Of a stretch of DNA of 64,000 nucleotides, positions 34,775 to 45,900 are shown one piece after another. The notes under the pieces are model-generated. The model was not told the DNA's origin, did no database searches, and worked only from the letters and a program-made list of their open reading frames with translations. Where the stretch lies: assembly GCA_029783825.1 (NCBI GenBank), contig JAREIK010003421.1, forward strand, positions 818,358-882,357, given 5' to 3'. Source of the DNA: Sapria himalayana. Its lineage: Eukaryota; Streptophyta; Magnoliopsida; Malpighiales; Rafflesiaceae. The position numbers and the translations under genes were made by a program. The first letter of the stretch is position 1. Each line of letters starts with the position of its first letter.

Positions 34775-35011
34775 GGATATTATTATCAAAACAAGAAGAT
34801 GTACCTTATATATATATATATATATATGAGAATATTGATTATAGGAAATGAGAAATTAAACAAAGTATTTATAAAAATAAGCTACACAAATAAGGATATT
34901 ACTATCAAAAAGATAATATATATGTTATATACCTTTATACATAGGAATATTGATTATGGAAAATGAGAAATTAAGCAAAGTATTTGTTAAAATAAGCTAC
35001 ACAAATAAGGA
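34775..35011 (+). repeat. 119 bp tandem duplication
   Basis: Unit 1 starts GGATATTATTATCAAAA at 34775 and unit 2 starts GGATATTACTATCAAAA at 34894. Both share ATATTGATTAT, GAAATGAGAAATTAA and AATAAGCTACACAAATAAGG with a few mismatches. Confidence 0.85.
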
Positions 35012-36360
35012 AAATAAGATTTGGGGGTCCAGTAAATATTATATAAAATTTTAAGTAGCTAGAAATAAATAAAATAATATAGTTAAAAGGAAAATACATG
35101 GCCAATAAAAATTTACCTTTTCCCAAAACACTTTTTATTTTCTCTTTTTCTTAGACATGTTTGATAAAAAAAATCATCTTATTTTTTCTTTTCCCCAATG
35201 TCATATCCTTTTTCTTATAAATTAGAGAATTAGTTTTTATCTCAAATATGATTTAAACTATTTTTCGTTAAAAAAATAACAAAAAAGGAATAAAAACCTA
35301 TAATGCACTAGAATGCATAATGGGAGGTTCTAGGATCGGATTAGGAGGAGAATAAAATATTTTTATATTAATGAATTGAATTTTCTCATATTTGACTTTT
35401 ATATATAGAATAATTAAATGATATTTTTTTGTTTAAATATTTAATTTTCTAAGAATCGTAATAACTATGAGAAATAATTTCTCATGTTTGATTTCCTTCA
35501 AGAAATTGTGCACTTTGAAATAAATTAATAACTATTTATTGATTTATGGATTATTATTATTATTATTATTCTTATATTTGTTGTTTAAATATAAAGATAG
35601 AGACATCAAAATTAATAGTCATCCCAGATGACCACTTATTATCCTTCTCCAGTTTAATTCAAACACAAAGTCATTATATTTAAAGTAAAAAGTTATCATT
35701 AGTTGGAATATATATAAGTAAAAAGTTATCCTTGGTTGGAATATATATATATATATATAATCATTTTTTTGTGAAAGATAAAATTAAAATAATGATATAA
35801 TTATAATAAAAATAATAATAATAATCATCATTTAGGCTATTATGATATGTTAGATAATAATAAAAATTTTGGTTGCCTTATTGTTTATTTTGTGGGACAA
35901 TTACTTATGTGCACTCTAAATAATCAAAATTAATTATTTTCATTCAATTATTTTCATAGTATTTTGACTGCTTAGATGTTGCTATAAGTTGAAAGTTGAT
36001 TCTTAGGCCTTCCTAATAAAAGTAATATATTTGAAATAAGCTTACAATAGGATAAGTGTAAGTTAATCTTGTAAATGATTTGAAAAAAGTTAATATTCTA
36101 AAATTAATGCGATATGGAATCAATTTAAAAAAATAAATCTAAGTACATTGGTGGTTGACACATAGAAATTATGTATTCCTATATGGGATAGGAACCGCTC
36201 CCTAATTTATGATGTTAGAAATGTTAGCATAAAACAAATAACATAACTTTAGTTTATATATGTTAATATTTATATACACTTGTTGTAATGTGATTATACA
36301 TCTTTTTGAATTTACTACTCCTAGGCAATAATATAAATACATATACATACATACATACAT

Positions 36361-36410
<50 letters not shown>

Positions 36411-36667
36411 GGATTGTTTAAATTTATAAATATTTAGTATGTTATTCTCTAAGGGTAGATCTATGTAAACAAAGTCAACATGATTAGAATAGTAATGCTC
36501 ATCCCTTCTATCTTATATCTGACATGCTTATAAATATTTTATTAAATTGATTATTGAATTTTCTTTTAACAGATAAAATAAAGGTTGCTAAATGAATAAT
36601 ATTGGAATATTGATATGTTCTTCCATTTGAAGTTTGATCACTATTGGAAATAATTTGTTCTTTAAAA

Positions 36668-39600
36668 ATGAATCGTTCATGGATCTCAAAGGATAGAAGA
36701 TCGAAGGAATATGAAGATGGAGTTAAATGTTTTTTTGTATTTACAATACAAAATTCTACAAATAAAACCTCCATTAAATGTCCATGCTTACAATTCCATA
36801 CTCCTCAAAAGATTCGATACCATTTGTTTTTCTTTGGAATTGATCAAAGTTACAATACATGGTATTGGCATAGAGAGGCAGCTCCAAGTGGCCCACCTAC
36901 CATAAGAGAAGAACATTTTGATAGACTTCAATTTGATGATCAACATAGTATAATAGAAATGGTTCAAGCTGCACATGATGATTGTTAAAATGATCCTGAA
37001 TTGTTTGTAAGAGTACTACAAGATGTAGAAAAACCATTATATCCTGGTTGCAGAAACTTTACAAGATTGTCTGCCTTGATCAAATTATACAACTTGAAAG
37101 CATATTTTGGGTGGTCTGATAATAGCTTTTCAGAGCTTTTACAAATACTTGGAGATATGTTGCCTTTAAACAATGAATTTCCTTTATCCATGTATGAAGC
37201 GAAAAAGACATTAAATTTTTTGGGAATGGAATATGAGAAAATACATGCATGCTCAAATGATTTAGAAGAATGTTTCAATCATCAAAATTTGCAAAAGAGC
37301 TCATATGACATGTTGAAAAAAGCAATTTTGATGGGAAAATACATCATCCATCAGATACACCATCATGGAAGCAAGTTGATCACACATGGCCTGAGTTTTC
37401 CTTAGAACCTAGAAACTTGAGACTTGCAATTTCTATAGATGACATAAATCCTCACAGTTCATTTAATAGAAAACATAGTTGTTGGCCCATTCTCATGATA
37501 ATTTACAACCTTCATTCATGGTTGTGCATGAAAAGAAAATTTATGATGCTATCTTTATTAATTTCAGGTCCACGACAACCTGACAATGACATTGATATCT
37601 ATTTAGTACCGCTAATAGAAGATCTAATAACATTGTGGAAGGTTGGAGTTCAAGTTTATGATGCACATCAACAAGAATTCTTTACATTAAGAGCCATTCT
37701 ATTATGGACAATCAATGATTTTCTTGCATATGGAAACATGTCAGGCTACATAATTAAAGGATATTATGGTTGTCCAATATGTGGAGAAGAAACATATTCT
37801 GGTAGGTTAAAGCATGAAAAAAAGAACTACTATACTGGACATAGATGATTTCTTCCAAGAAATCATCCATATAGGAAACAAAAGAAAGTATTTGATGGAA
37901 AACAAGTGTTTTGGCCACCTCCACAAATATTGACTGGCGAGGAAATATTAAAAAAAATCAATGGAATTTGCAATTCTTGGGGAAAAAAAGGTGAATCTGG
38001 GAAAATATGAAATCAACAATACAAATTGTTGGAAAAAGAAGTCCATATTCTTTGATCTTGGGTATTGAAAATATCTTCATGTTCGTCATAATTTGGATGT
38101 AATGCATATTGAGAAAAATGTTTGTGAAAATATTATTAGTACCTTACTCAACATTGTAGGTAAGATAAAGGATGAACTTAATTCTCGCTTAGATCTTGTA
38201 GAAATGGGCTTAAGGAGCAAATTGGCACCAAGATTTGAATCGAAGAGAACATATCTCCCTCCTGCATGTTATACACTTTCTACAATGGAAAAGAATGTGT
38301 TTTGCCAAACACTTTCGTGATTGAAGGTTCCTTATGGATTTTGTTCTAACCTTCGAAATATCGTGTCAATGGAAGACTTGAAACTTTATGGATTAAAATC
38401 TCATGACTATCATGTATTAATGCAACAATTTTTTCCGATTTTGTTAAGTTGTATCTTGCCCAAGAATGTGAGGAATGTCATTTATAGATTGAGTTTCTTT
38501 TTCAATGCTCTCTATAGTAAAGTCATTGTTGTTCCTTCATTAGATGAGTTACAAAATGAGATAGTGGTGATATTATGCTTGTTTGAAAAGTACTTCCCAC
38601 CTTCATTCTTTGATATCATGGTGCATCTCACTGTGCATCTTGTGAGAGAAGTGAGACTTTGTGGACCGGTTTACTTTAGGTGGATGTACCCATTTGAAAA
38701 GTTTATGAAAGTGTTAAAAGGCTATGTACGAAATCGTACGCGACCTGAAGGTTGTACAGCTGAATGCTATATTGCAGAAGAAGGAATCGAGTTTTATACA
38801 GAGTACTTATCAAATGTGGATGCAATTGGAATTCTTAGTAGTTCAAATATTGACCAAAAAGTCGGGGCACCAATATTTGGAGGTCTTACTATGAAGGTTG
38901 ATTTCAATTTATGGTTACGAACACACATTATGTGTTGGAAAATACCTCAATTTTCCAAACTTAATTGAGTAAGCATCACTAACTTTTTGTTTCTTTTTTT
39001 GTTTTACATATAATATATTACTCTAATTATTTAATTATTATACATGACTTCATAGAGAGCACATGCAATGGATGAAAGTGAAACATCCACGTCAATCAAA
39101 AAGGAAAAAGTGGTTATAGGATGAGCATGCTCGTACTTTTACCTTTTGGTTACGACAAAAGGTACTACAATGGTTTCTTAAATTTTCCATATCTTTTACA
39201 TTAATGGTTAAGATATAAATGATAACTGGAACTTATTTCTATAGGTTGAAGTTGCAATTAGAAATAATGAACCTGTATCTAAAACTCTTAAATAGATAGC
39301 TAATGGTCCAAGCCATTATGTGATGAAGTATAATGGTTATGTCATCAATGGGTGTCAATATAATACCAAGGAGCGTGATAATTTACAAGCTACCCAAAAT
39401 AGTGGAGTTAGTATTGTAGCAACGACCATGCAAATTGCTAGTGCTAAGGATAAAAATCCTATTTTTGGCGAACTTTGTTTCTATGGAGTTATTACTAAGA
39501 GTTGAGACCTTAATTATACTATGTTGAGAATTATAGTCTTCAAGTGTGATTTGATTGATAATAAGAATGGAATCAAGGTTGATGATCTTGGGGTTACCTT

Positions 39601-39900
39601 AATTAACTTTAGCAGAGTGGCTCATAAGTTAGATCCATTCATATTAGACTCTCAAGCTAAAAAAGTCTTCTATGTACAAGATGAGCTTAATCCAAGATAG
39701 ACAATTGTTTTGTCAACTCCTCAACAAGACTTCACAGAAAGAGCAAACAATGATGATCCTATGGACATTTCTAGTGAACACAATCCAATCATATCTTCTT
39801 TGCCACAAGTTGAATTATTTGATGCAATGGATGACTCTGATCAAATTTGTATTCGATATGATTGTGAGAGAATTTGGGTTGAGAACAAATCATATATGTA
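36668..39900 (+). pseudogene. CACTA TnpD-type transposase (Transposase_21 family), broken
   Basis: The start chosen is ATG 36668 (MNRSWISKDRRSKEYEDGVK), the Transpos_assoc domain. In order follow PLYPGCRNFTRLSALIKLYN (about 37030-37090), YEKIHACSND, WPEFSLEPRNLRLAI (37390-37430), PGNDIDVYL-like PDNDIDIYLVPLIEDL, ILLWTINDFLAYGN, HNLDVMHIEKNVCENI (38085-38130), SHDYHVLMQQFFPI, then DUF4218 (FFDIMVHLTVHLVREVRLCG, FRWMYPFEKFMK) and, after likely introns at about 38970-39055 and 39162-39244, DUF4216 (NSGVSIVATTMQIASAKDKN, NPIFGELCFYGVI). Breaks: stops at 36986, 37846 and 38318, and frameshifts near 37340 and 37990-38080. This protein catalyses CACTA excision and insertion. Confidence 0.92.
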
Positions 39901-39947
39901 ACCAAATTGTAGCTTTATTGTGGTATTGTGAATTGACATGCTACTAT

Positions 39948-39961
39948 AGTTTTTTGTAGTG
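39948..39961 (+). other. CACTA terminus-like sequence inside the element
   Basis: AGTTTTTTGTAGTG, close to the reverse complement of the 5' TIR (GTTTTGTTGTAGTG), lies just after the transposase. The flanking trinucleotides (TGT left of the 5' TIR, TAA here) do not match as a target duplication, so it may be chance or an older internal end. Confidence 0.35.
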
Positions 39962-40187
39962 TAAATGTATGCTTACTAGTTAATTTATTCGCCTTTGTTA
40001 TTAGATGATTGTTATGCTTTCAATTTTAGTTAATGTCAGGTTGACATTATTCAAAACATTGGCAGTATTATGTTTATGCAAAGCAGCTGATTAGGTAATG
40101 CCTTTAATTAGTTAATTTTTTATTATTTAAATTTTTGTTAGATATTTTAGTACTTTTATTTAAACATTATAATTATTTTTATGATAG
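39962..40187 (+). other. CACTA intergenic spacer between TnpD-type and TnpA-type genes
   Basis: AT-rich, no frame. It ends at a splice-acceptor-like AG (40186-40187). Confidence 0.5.
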
Positions 40188-41470
40188 GTATGGATACAGA
40201 ACAACAAGATAAAGTAACTATAAGAAATAGATGTAGAGGGATAACAAGAAAGACTATGATTATCAAGAATAGGAGCAAAGGAAGAAAACTTGTAGTAAAG
40301 TATAATGTTGAATGTCTTTATGTCGGACAAGTTGCTGTGCAGATCACAAGTTATTTATGTGTATTGGCACGTACCATGGTCCCAATTAGATATAGCACTT
40401 GGCACCATGTACCTAAGCAATTGAAGAATAAATTGTGGGACTCCATTGAGGTAAACTAGTATTTTTTTTATATCTATAACATTTTCTAATTCAATTTGTA
40501 AATTTTTTAACAACTAATAACTATGTTCATTACTTCTAGGCTGCATTTAGATTGGATTGTAAAAGTAGAAGGAATTGTATGAAATCAATGGCCAGGTGCT
40601 TTAGATCATTCAAGAACATGTTGACTACAAAGTATATCATTCCTTTCAAAGACCAACTAGAGCTTCTTAAAAAACCACCAGTTGAATACAATTTTATTGA
40701 AGATGAAGATTAGACAATTTTTGTCAAAGAAAGATTGTCTCGAAGATTTCAGGTAAATTTCTAATTATTTTCATGTCGTATACTCATATTTTCTTTACTT
40801 AATATAAAATAAAATTTGTAGCAGTTTAGAGAAGTTCAAAAAAAAAGAAGGAAAAAGCATATTTATAATTATCATCTTAGTAGGAAGGGATATGCTGATC
40901 TTAAGGAAGAGATGGTAAGTTAAAGATGTTAATTTACATTTTTTTATGTTGAATTTGACTAGAGACTCATTATATTACATTTTAATATTTAAAAAGTTGA
41001 TAGCAACCGGCTTTACTAAAGTCATTTATAGAAGTGTATTATGGAAGAAAGCAATGGAGAAAAAAAATGACACGTATGATGAAGTGGTCATTCTGGTAGT
41101 GGAAAAGATTGTAAGTATAAGTTAAGTAACATATATTTCATTTACGTTAATAACTTATTTATATTAACCAATATGACATTAAATTTTATAACATCATTGT
41201 GTATCAGGACAAGATGTTGTAACAGTCACAAGAAAGTAGTTTGAGTTTCAATGGACATGATATACTTACTGAAGCATTGGGAACTCCTGAATATAGTGGT
41301 CGAGTATGAGCCAAAGAAAAACATTATACACCGTGAAAATATTTTCATTCTATGGCCAATCGTGCTTTGTGAGAATTTATGAAAGAATTGCAAGAGTGAC
41401 AATCAAAGTTTGAGGCAAAAATTTTATTCCAACTCTCTCAGATGGTACCCACCACACCTCAATCTGATGT
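40188..41470 (+). pseudogene. CACTA TnpA/Ptta-type gene (plant transposase PF03004), multi-exon, 3' end lost
   Basis: Five exon-like blocks with GT...AG boundaries: 40188-40450 (RGITRKTMIIKNRSKGRKL, LARTMVPIRYSTWHHVP), 40540-40752 (KSMARCFRSFKNMLTTKYII, LLKKPPVEYNFIEDED), 40822-40914 (RKKHIYNYHLSRKGYADLKE), about 41004-41110 (ATGFTKVIYRSVLWKKAMEK) and 41208-41470 (DILTEALGTPEYSGRV). These are the conserved blocks of the plant En/Spm Ptta family, whose protein binds the subterminal repeats. The reading contains stops (after ED in exon 2; after KML and GRV in exon 5). The last exon runs into CT array, so the C-terminus is missing. A start at ATG 40190 or an upstream exon are both possible. Confidence 0.88.
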
Positions 41471-42897
41471 TGGTAACTCTAACATGTGTTCTCACTCTCT
41501 CTAACTCTCTCTCACTCTTACACTCTCGCTCACTGTGTATCTCTCTTTCTTACACACACAGATTCTCTCACTCTCTAGCTATCCTTATCTCTATTTCTCA
41601 CTCACACACTCAAACACTCTCTCTATTTCTCTCTCTCTATTTTTCTCTCTCTCTCTTCTATCTCTCTCTTGCTACCTTTCTATTTTGTTCTCACTATCAT
41701 GCTCCCTCTCTCTCTCCCTCTCTCTCTCTCTTCTTTCTTTTCTCTTGCTCAACCTTTTACTCTCTCTCTCTCTCTATCTATCTCTCTCGCTCACTCTCTA
41801 TCTATCACTCATTCACTCACTACCTCTCTCTCGCTATCTCAATATCTAACCCTTTTTCTATCTCTTTCTCTATCTTTCTCACTATCTCGCGCTCTCTATT
41901 TATCTCATTATTACTCTCTTTCCATCTCTAACTCTATCATTCTATCTCACAAACTCTCTCTATATAAATCTTTCTATCTCGCTCTTTCTCTATATATCTC
42001 TCTCACTCACACACACACACACACTCTCTCTCTCTGTCTCTTTCTCTATCTATCTCTCGTGCACTCTCTCTCTCTCTCTCACTCTTGCAATCTTTATATT
42101 TATGTCACTCTCTCTCTTTATCACTATCTCTCTCGGTCTCTCTATATCTCTCATGTTTTCTTTCTATCTCTTTCTATCTATCTATCATGCTCATTCTCTC
42201 TCTATCTCTCACATACTTTTTCTCTCTTTCTCACACACACACACACTCTATCACTTTTTCTCTCTCACTTGATCACTCTCTCTTTCTCTCTATCGTTGTT
42301 TTGCTTGCTCACTCTCTCTCTCTCTGTCTCTCTGTCTCTCTCTCTCTCTCTCTCCATCTCTCGCTCTCTATCTGTTTCACTTCCTAAATTTCTCTCTCCC
42401 TTTTATATCTTTCTCTTTCTCTCACTTGCTCTCTTTCTTTCTACCTTCTTCTATCTTTCTCTCACTCTCACTCCCTTTCTCTCCTACTCTATCTCTTTCT
42501 CTCGATCCCTCTCTCTTTCTCCCTCTTTCTCTCACACTCTCTCTCTCTTTCTCTATCTCTGTCTGACTCTATATCTCTTGCTCTCTTTGTCTTGCTCTTT
42601 TCTCTCATACTTTATTTCTCTCACACTTACTCCCTCTCGCTCCATCTCTATCTCTGGCAATCTCACTCTCTTTATCTTAAGCTCTCTCCCTCTCTCTCAC
42701 TTGCTCTTTCTTACTATCTATTGCTCCATTTCTCTCTCTATCATGCGCCCTCTCTCTCTCTTGATATTTCTTTTTTTCTCTATCATGATCTCTCATTATT
42801 TCTCTATCTCTCTATCTCTTTCTTGATCAATTTCTTTCTCTTTCCCTCACTCATAGTCTCCCTATCTCACTTGCTCCCTTTCTCTCTAGCTATTTTT

Positions 42898-42934
<37 letters not shown>

Positions 42935-45900
42935 TCTTTCTATCTCTTTCGCTCCCTTTCTCTATAGCTCTTTCTCTTTCTCACACACACACACACTCTC
43001 TCTCTCTCTTACTCTATCTTTCTCAATCTGACTCTCATTCTCTCTCACCCTATTGCTTGCTCTCTCTCTCTCTCCCACCCCCTCTCTCACTTTCTCATTC
43101 TTTTTCTCCCACTCACTCCCTCACTCACACTCTTTCTCACTCTACTACTCTATCTTGTTTTCTTTCTCTCTCTCATGCTATCTCTCTCTCTTTCACTCAC
43201 TATATATTTTCTCTCTCCACTACTCTCTTGTTTTCTCTCTCACTCACTCACTCACTCACTATATCTTTTTCTCTCCACTACTCTTGTTTACTTTCTCTCT
43301 CTCTCACTCTACTAACTCACTCTCTCTTTCTCACTCACACACACACTCTCTCTCTACTCACCCTCACACACTCTCTCTCTCTATCTCTTGCTTTCTATCT
43401 CATTATCTCTCACTCTATAACATTCTCTCTCTCTCATTGCCTTTTTCTCTCTCTCTCTTACTCTCTTCTTATTCTCTCTCTTAGTCTCCCTATCTCATTA
43501 TCTCTCTCTCTCTCAATCTCTCACTCTCTCTCACTCTCTCTCACTCTCTCTCACTATATAACACAATCTATATTTCTTTCTCTATTTATCTCTCTCCCTC
43601 TCACTAACTTTCTCTCTCTCTCTCTCTCTCTCTTTCTATCTCTACTACACACACACACACTCTCTCTCTGTCTTTCTTTTCTCTCTCTCTATCTCTAGTT
43701 ATTTTTATATCTAATCTTTCTAAGTCTCTCTCTCTCTCTCTCTGTCTTTCTTTTCTCTTTCTCTATCTCTAGTTCTTTTTATATCTAATCTTTCTAAGTC
43801 TCTCTCTCTCTCTCTTACTCTCTCTTAACCTATTGCCCTCTCTTTCTTTCATTCGCTGTCTCTCTCTTCCCCCCCTTCTTTATGTCTCTATATCTTATTC
43901 TCCCAATGGCCTACTTTATATGGATCACTTACTCTCTCTCTCTCTTTCACTCTCTCATGCCCTCTCTTTTTCTCTTTGCCTATTTGTGTTTTTGTCTCTC
44001 TTTAACTATCTATTTATCAATCTCTCACCCTATTTTGCTCTCTCACTCACACACTCTCTCTTACTAATTTTCTCTCTTTACCTATCTCTATCTATCACTC
44101 TCTTAGTTAATCTTGCTCACTTTCTCTCTCTATCTCTTACTATATATATATATATATATATCTCTTACTATCTTTATCTTTCTAAGTCTTTCTATCTCTC
44201 TTTATATATATATATATATATCTCTCTCTCTTACTATCTTTATCTTTCTAAGTCTAGATTTTTTTTCTCTCCCACTCTCACTTTTTCCCTCCCTCTATCT
44301 ATCTATGTCTATCTCTCTCTCTAACTCATTTTTTTTCTCACCCTCTGTCTCTCTCTCTCTCACTCTCTATCTCTTTCTTACTATCTTTCTATCTTTCTCT
44401 CTTGCTATCTCTTTCATTTTCTCTATCTATCTCTCTATATTTCATACTATCTCTCATGATCTTTCAATCTCTTTCTCTATCTCTCACATTTTCTCTCTCT
44501 CTCTCTCTCTCTCATCTCCTCTCTCATTCGATTGCTCTCTATTTCTCTCTCTCTCTGTTTTGCTTTCTCTCTCTATATATCTCACACTTTTTCTCACTCC
44601 TTCATTTTCTCTCTCATTCGATTATTCTTTGTTTCTTTCTTTCTCTTATTTTTCTTTCTCCCTCTCCATCTCTCTCTCTCTCTCACTGTCTCTCCTACTC
44701 TTTATTTCTCTCGCTCTCTCACTCTCTCTCCTACTCTATCTCTTTCTCTCGCACACACACACACACTCTCTCTCTCTATCTCACTCTATCTCTCTCTCTT
44801 GCTCTCTATGTATTTCTCTTTCTCTCTTGTTCTCTTTGTCTTGCTCTCTCTCTCACTCTCACAATTGCTTTCCCTCATCTCTCTCCCTCTCTCACTTTCT
44901 CTCTCTCTCTGGATATCTCTCTATTTATCTCTAGCTCTCTCTCTCTCCTCTATCTCTGGCTCTCTCATTCTCTTTAACTATCTTTATATCTATCATTCTT
45001 TCTCTACCATACTCTCTCTCTCTCTCTATCTCTTGGTCTTCCTATCTCTTTCTTGTTCCCTTTCTATATATATATATATATATATTTCAATCTCTTTCTC
45101 TCTTACACACACTCTGTCTCTCTCTCACCCTATCTCTTGCTATCTCTCTCTCTCTCTCTTTCACTCAATATCCTACCCTCTTGCTCACTCACTCTCTCTC
45201 TCTCTCTCTCTCCCCCCCACTCATTGTATCTGTATTTCTCTCTCTTATTCTTTCTATCTCTTGCCCTCTCTCTGTCTCTCGCCCTATCACACTTTCTCTC
45301 TTTTTTTGTCAATCACTTTCTCTCTCTTTTAGAATCTTTCTTACTCACTCACTATTATTTTATCATTCTTTCTCTCTCTCTCTCTCCATCTCTATCACTT
45401 CTCTAAGTTTCTATCTTTTATTATCTCTATTTCTCTCACTCTCTCTCACTCTCTCTCACTATCTCTCTCTCTATTTGTCTCACACTATAGCACACTCGCT
45501 TTCGGTCTATATATATATATATATATATATTTCTCTCTCTTTCTCTCTTTATCTACTACTCTTTCACTTTGTCTCACTCAATCTTTCTATATCTTTCTCT
45601 CTCAATATCTATCTTCCCCACACTTTCATTCTTTCATACCCTTTTGCTCTCTCTCTCTCTCTCACTTTATCGTGCTTTCTCTCCCTCCCTCTCTCTATTT
45701 ATATATCTCATTCTCCCTATCCCATGCTCTATCTTTCACACTTATTTCATTCTCTCTCTCTGTCTCACTCTTACTCTTTACCTTTTTATGTCGTTGCCAC
45801 TCTCTTTTTCTATCTAATTATCTATCTCTCACTCTCTTTTGTTCTCTCACTCTCTATCTCTTTTTCTTGCTCTTAATCTCTCTCTCTCTCGCTCGCTCTC

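Larger units (their letters stand above)
32291..36667 (+). other. CACTA 5' non-coding region, AT-rich
   Basis: About 4.4 kb with no convincing frame. It contains a perfect hairpin (32651-32684), a cluster of CATGATT-type words (32917-33125), a 119 bp tandem duplication (34775-35011), a small duplication near 35685-35752 (GTAAAAAGTTATC...GGAATATATATA twice) and a (CATA)n/(TA)n tract at about 36335-36407. The stretch at 33600-34600 may be older inserted sequence, but I could not assign it. Confidence 0.5.
32029..41470 (+). mobile_element. CACTA (En/Spm) DNA transposon, 3' end lost in CT array
   Basis: It begins CACTACAACAAAAC at 32029, the standard plant CACTA terminus, immediately after CT array. 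Subterminal words (GACGTTTT, AATGTCATT, GACATTTTTATAAAAACATC) follow. The interior holds a broken TnpD-type transposase (36668-39900) followed by a TnpA/Ptta-type gene (40188-41470) on the same strand, the usual CACTA gene order. No matching 3' TIR is found before the CT array takes over at about 41470, although a TTTTTTGTAGTG-like sequence occurs at 39948-39961. Stops and frameshifts are present in both genes. Confidence 0.9.

Noticed and set aside
41669..42826. Very long plus-strand ORFs (up to 385 residues) in the CT arrays
   Set aside because: Composition is almost only Leu, Ser, Ile and Phe, exactly what (CT)n gives in any frame. The same region is open in several frames, and there are no motifs or codon pattern.
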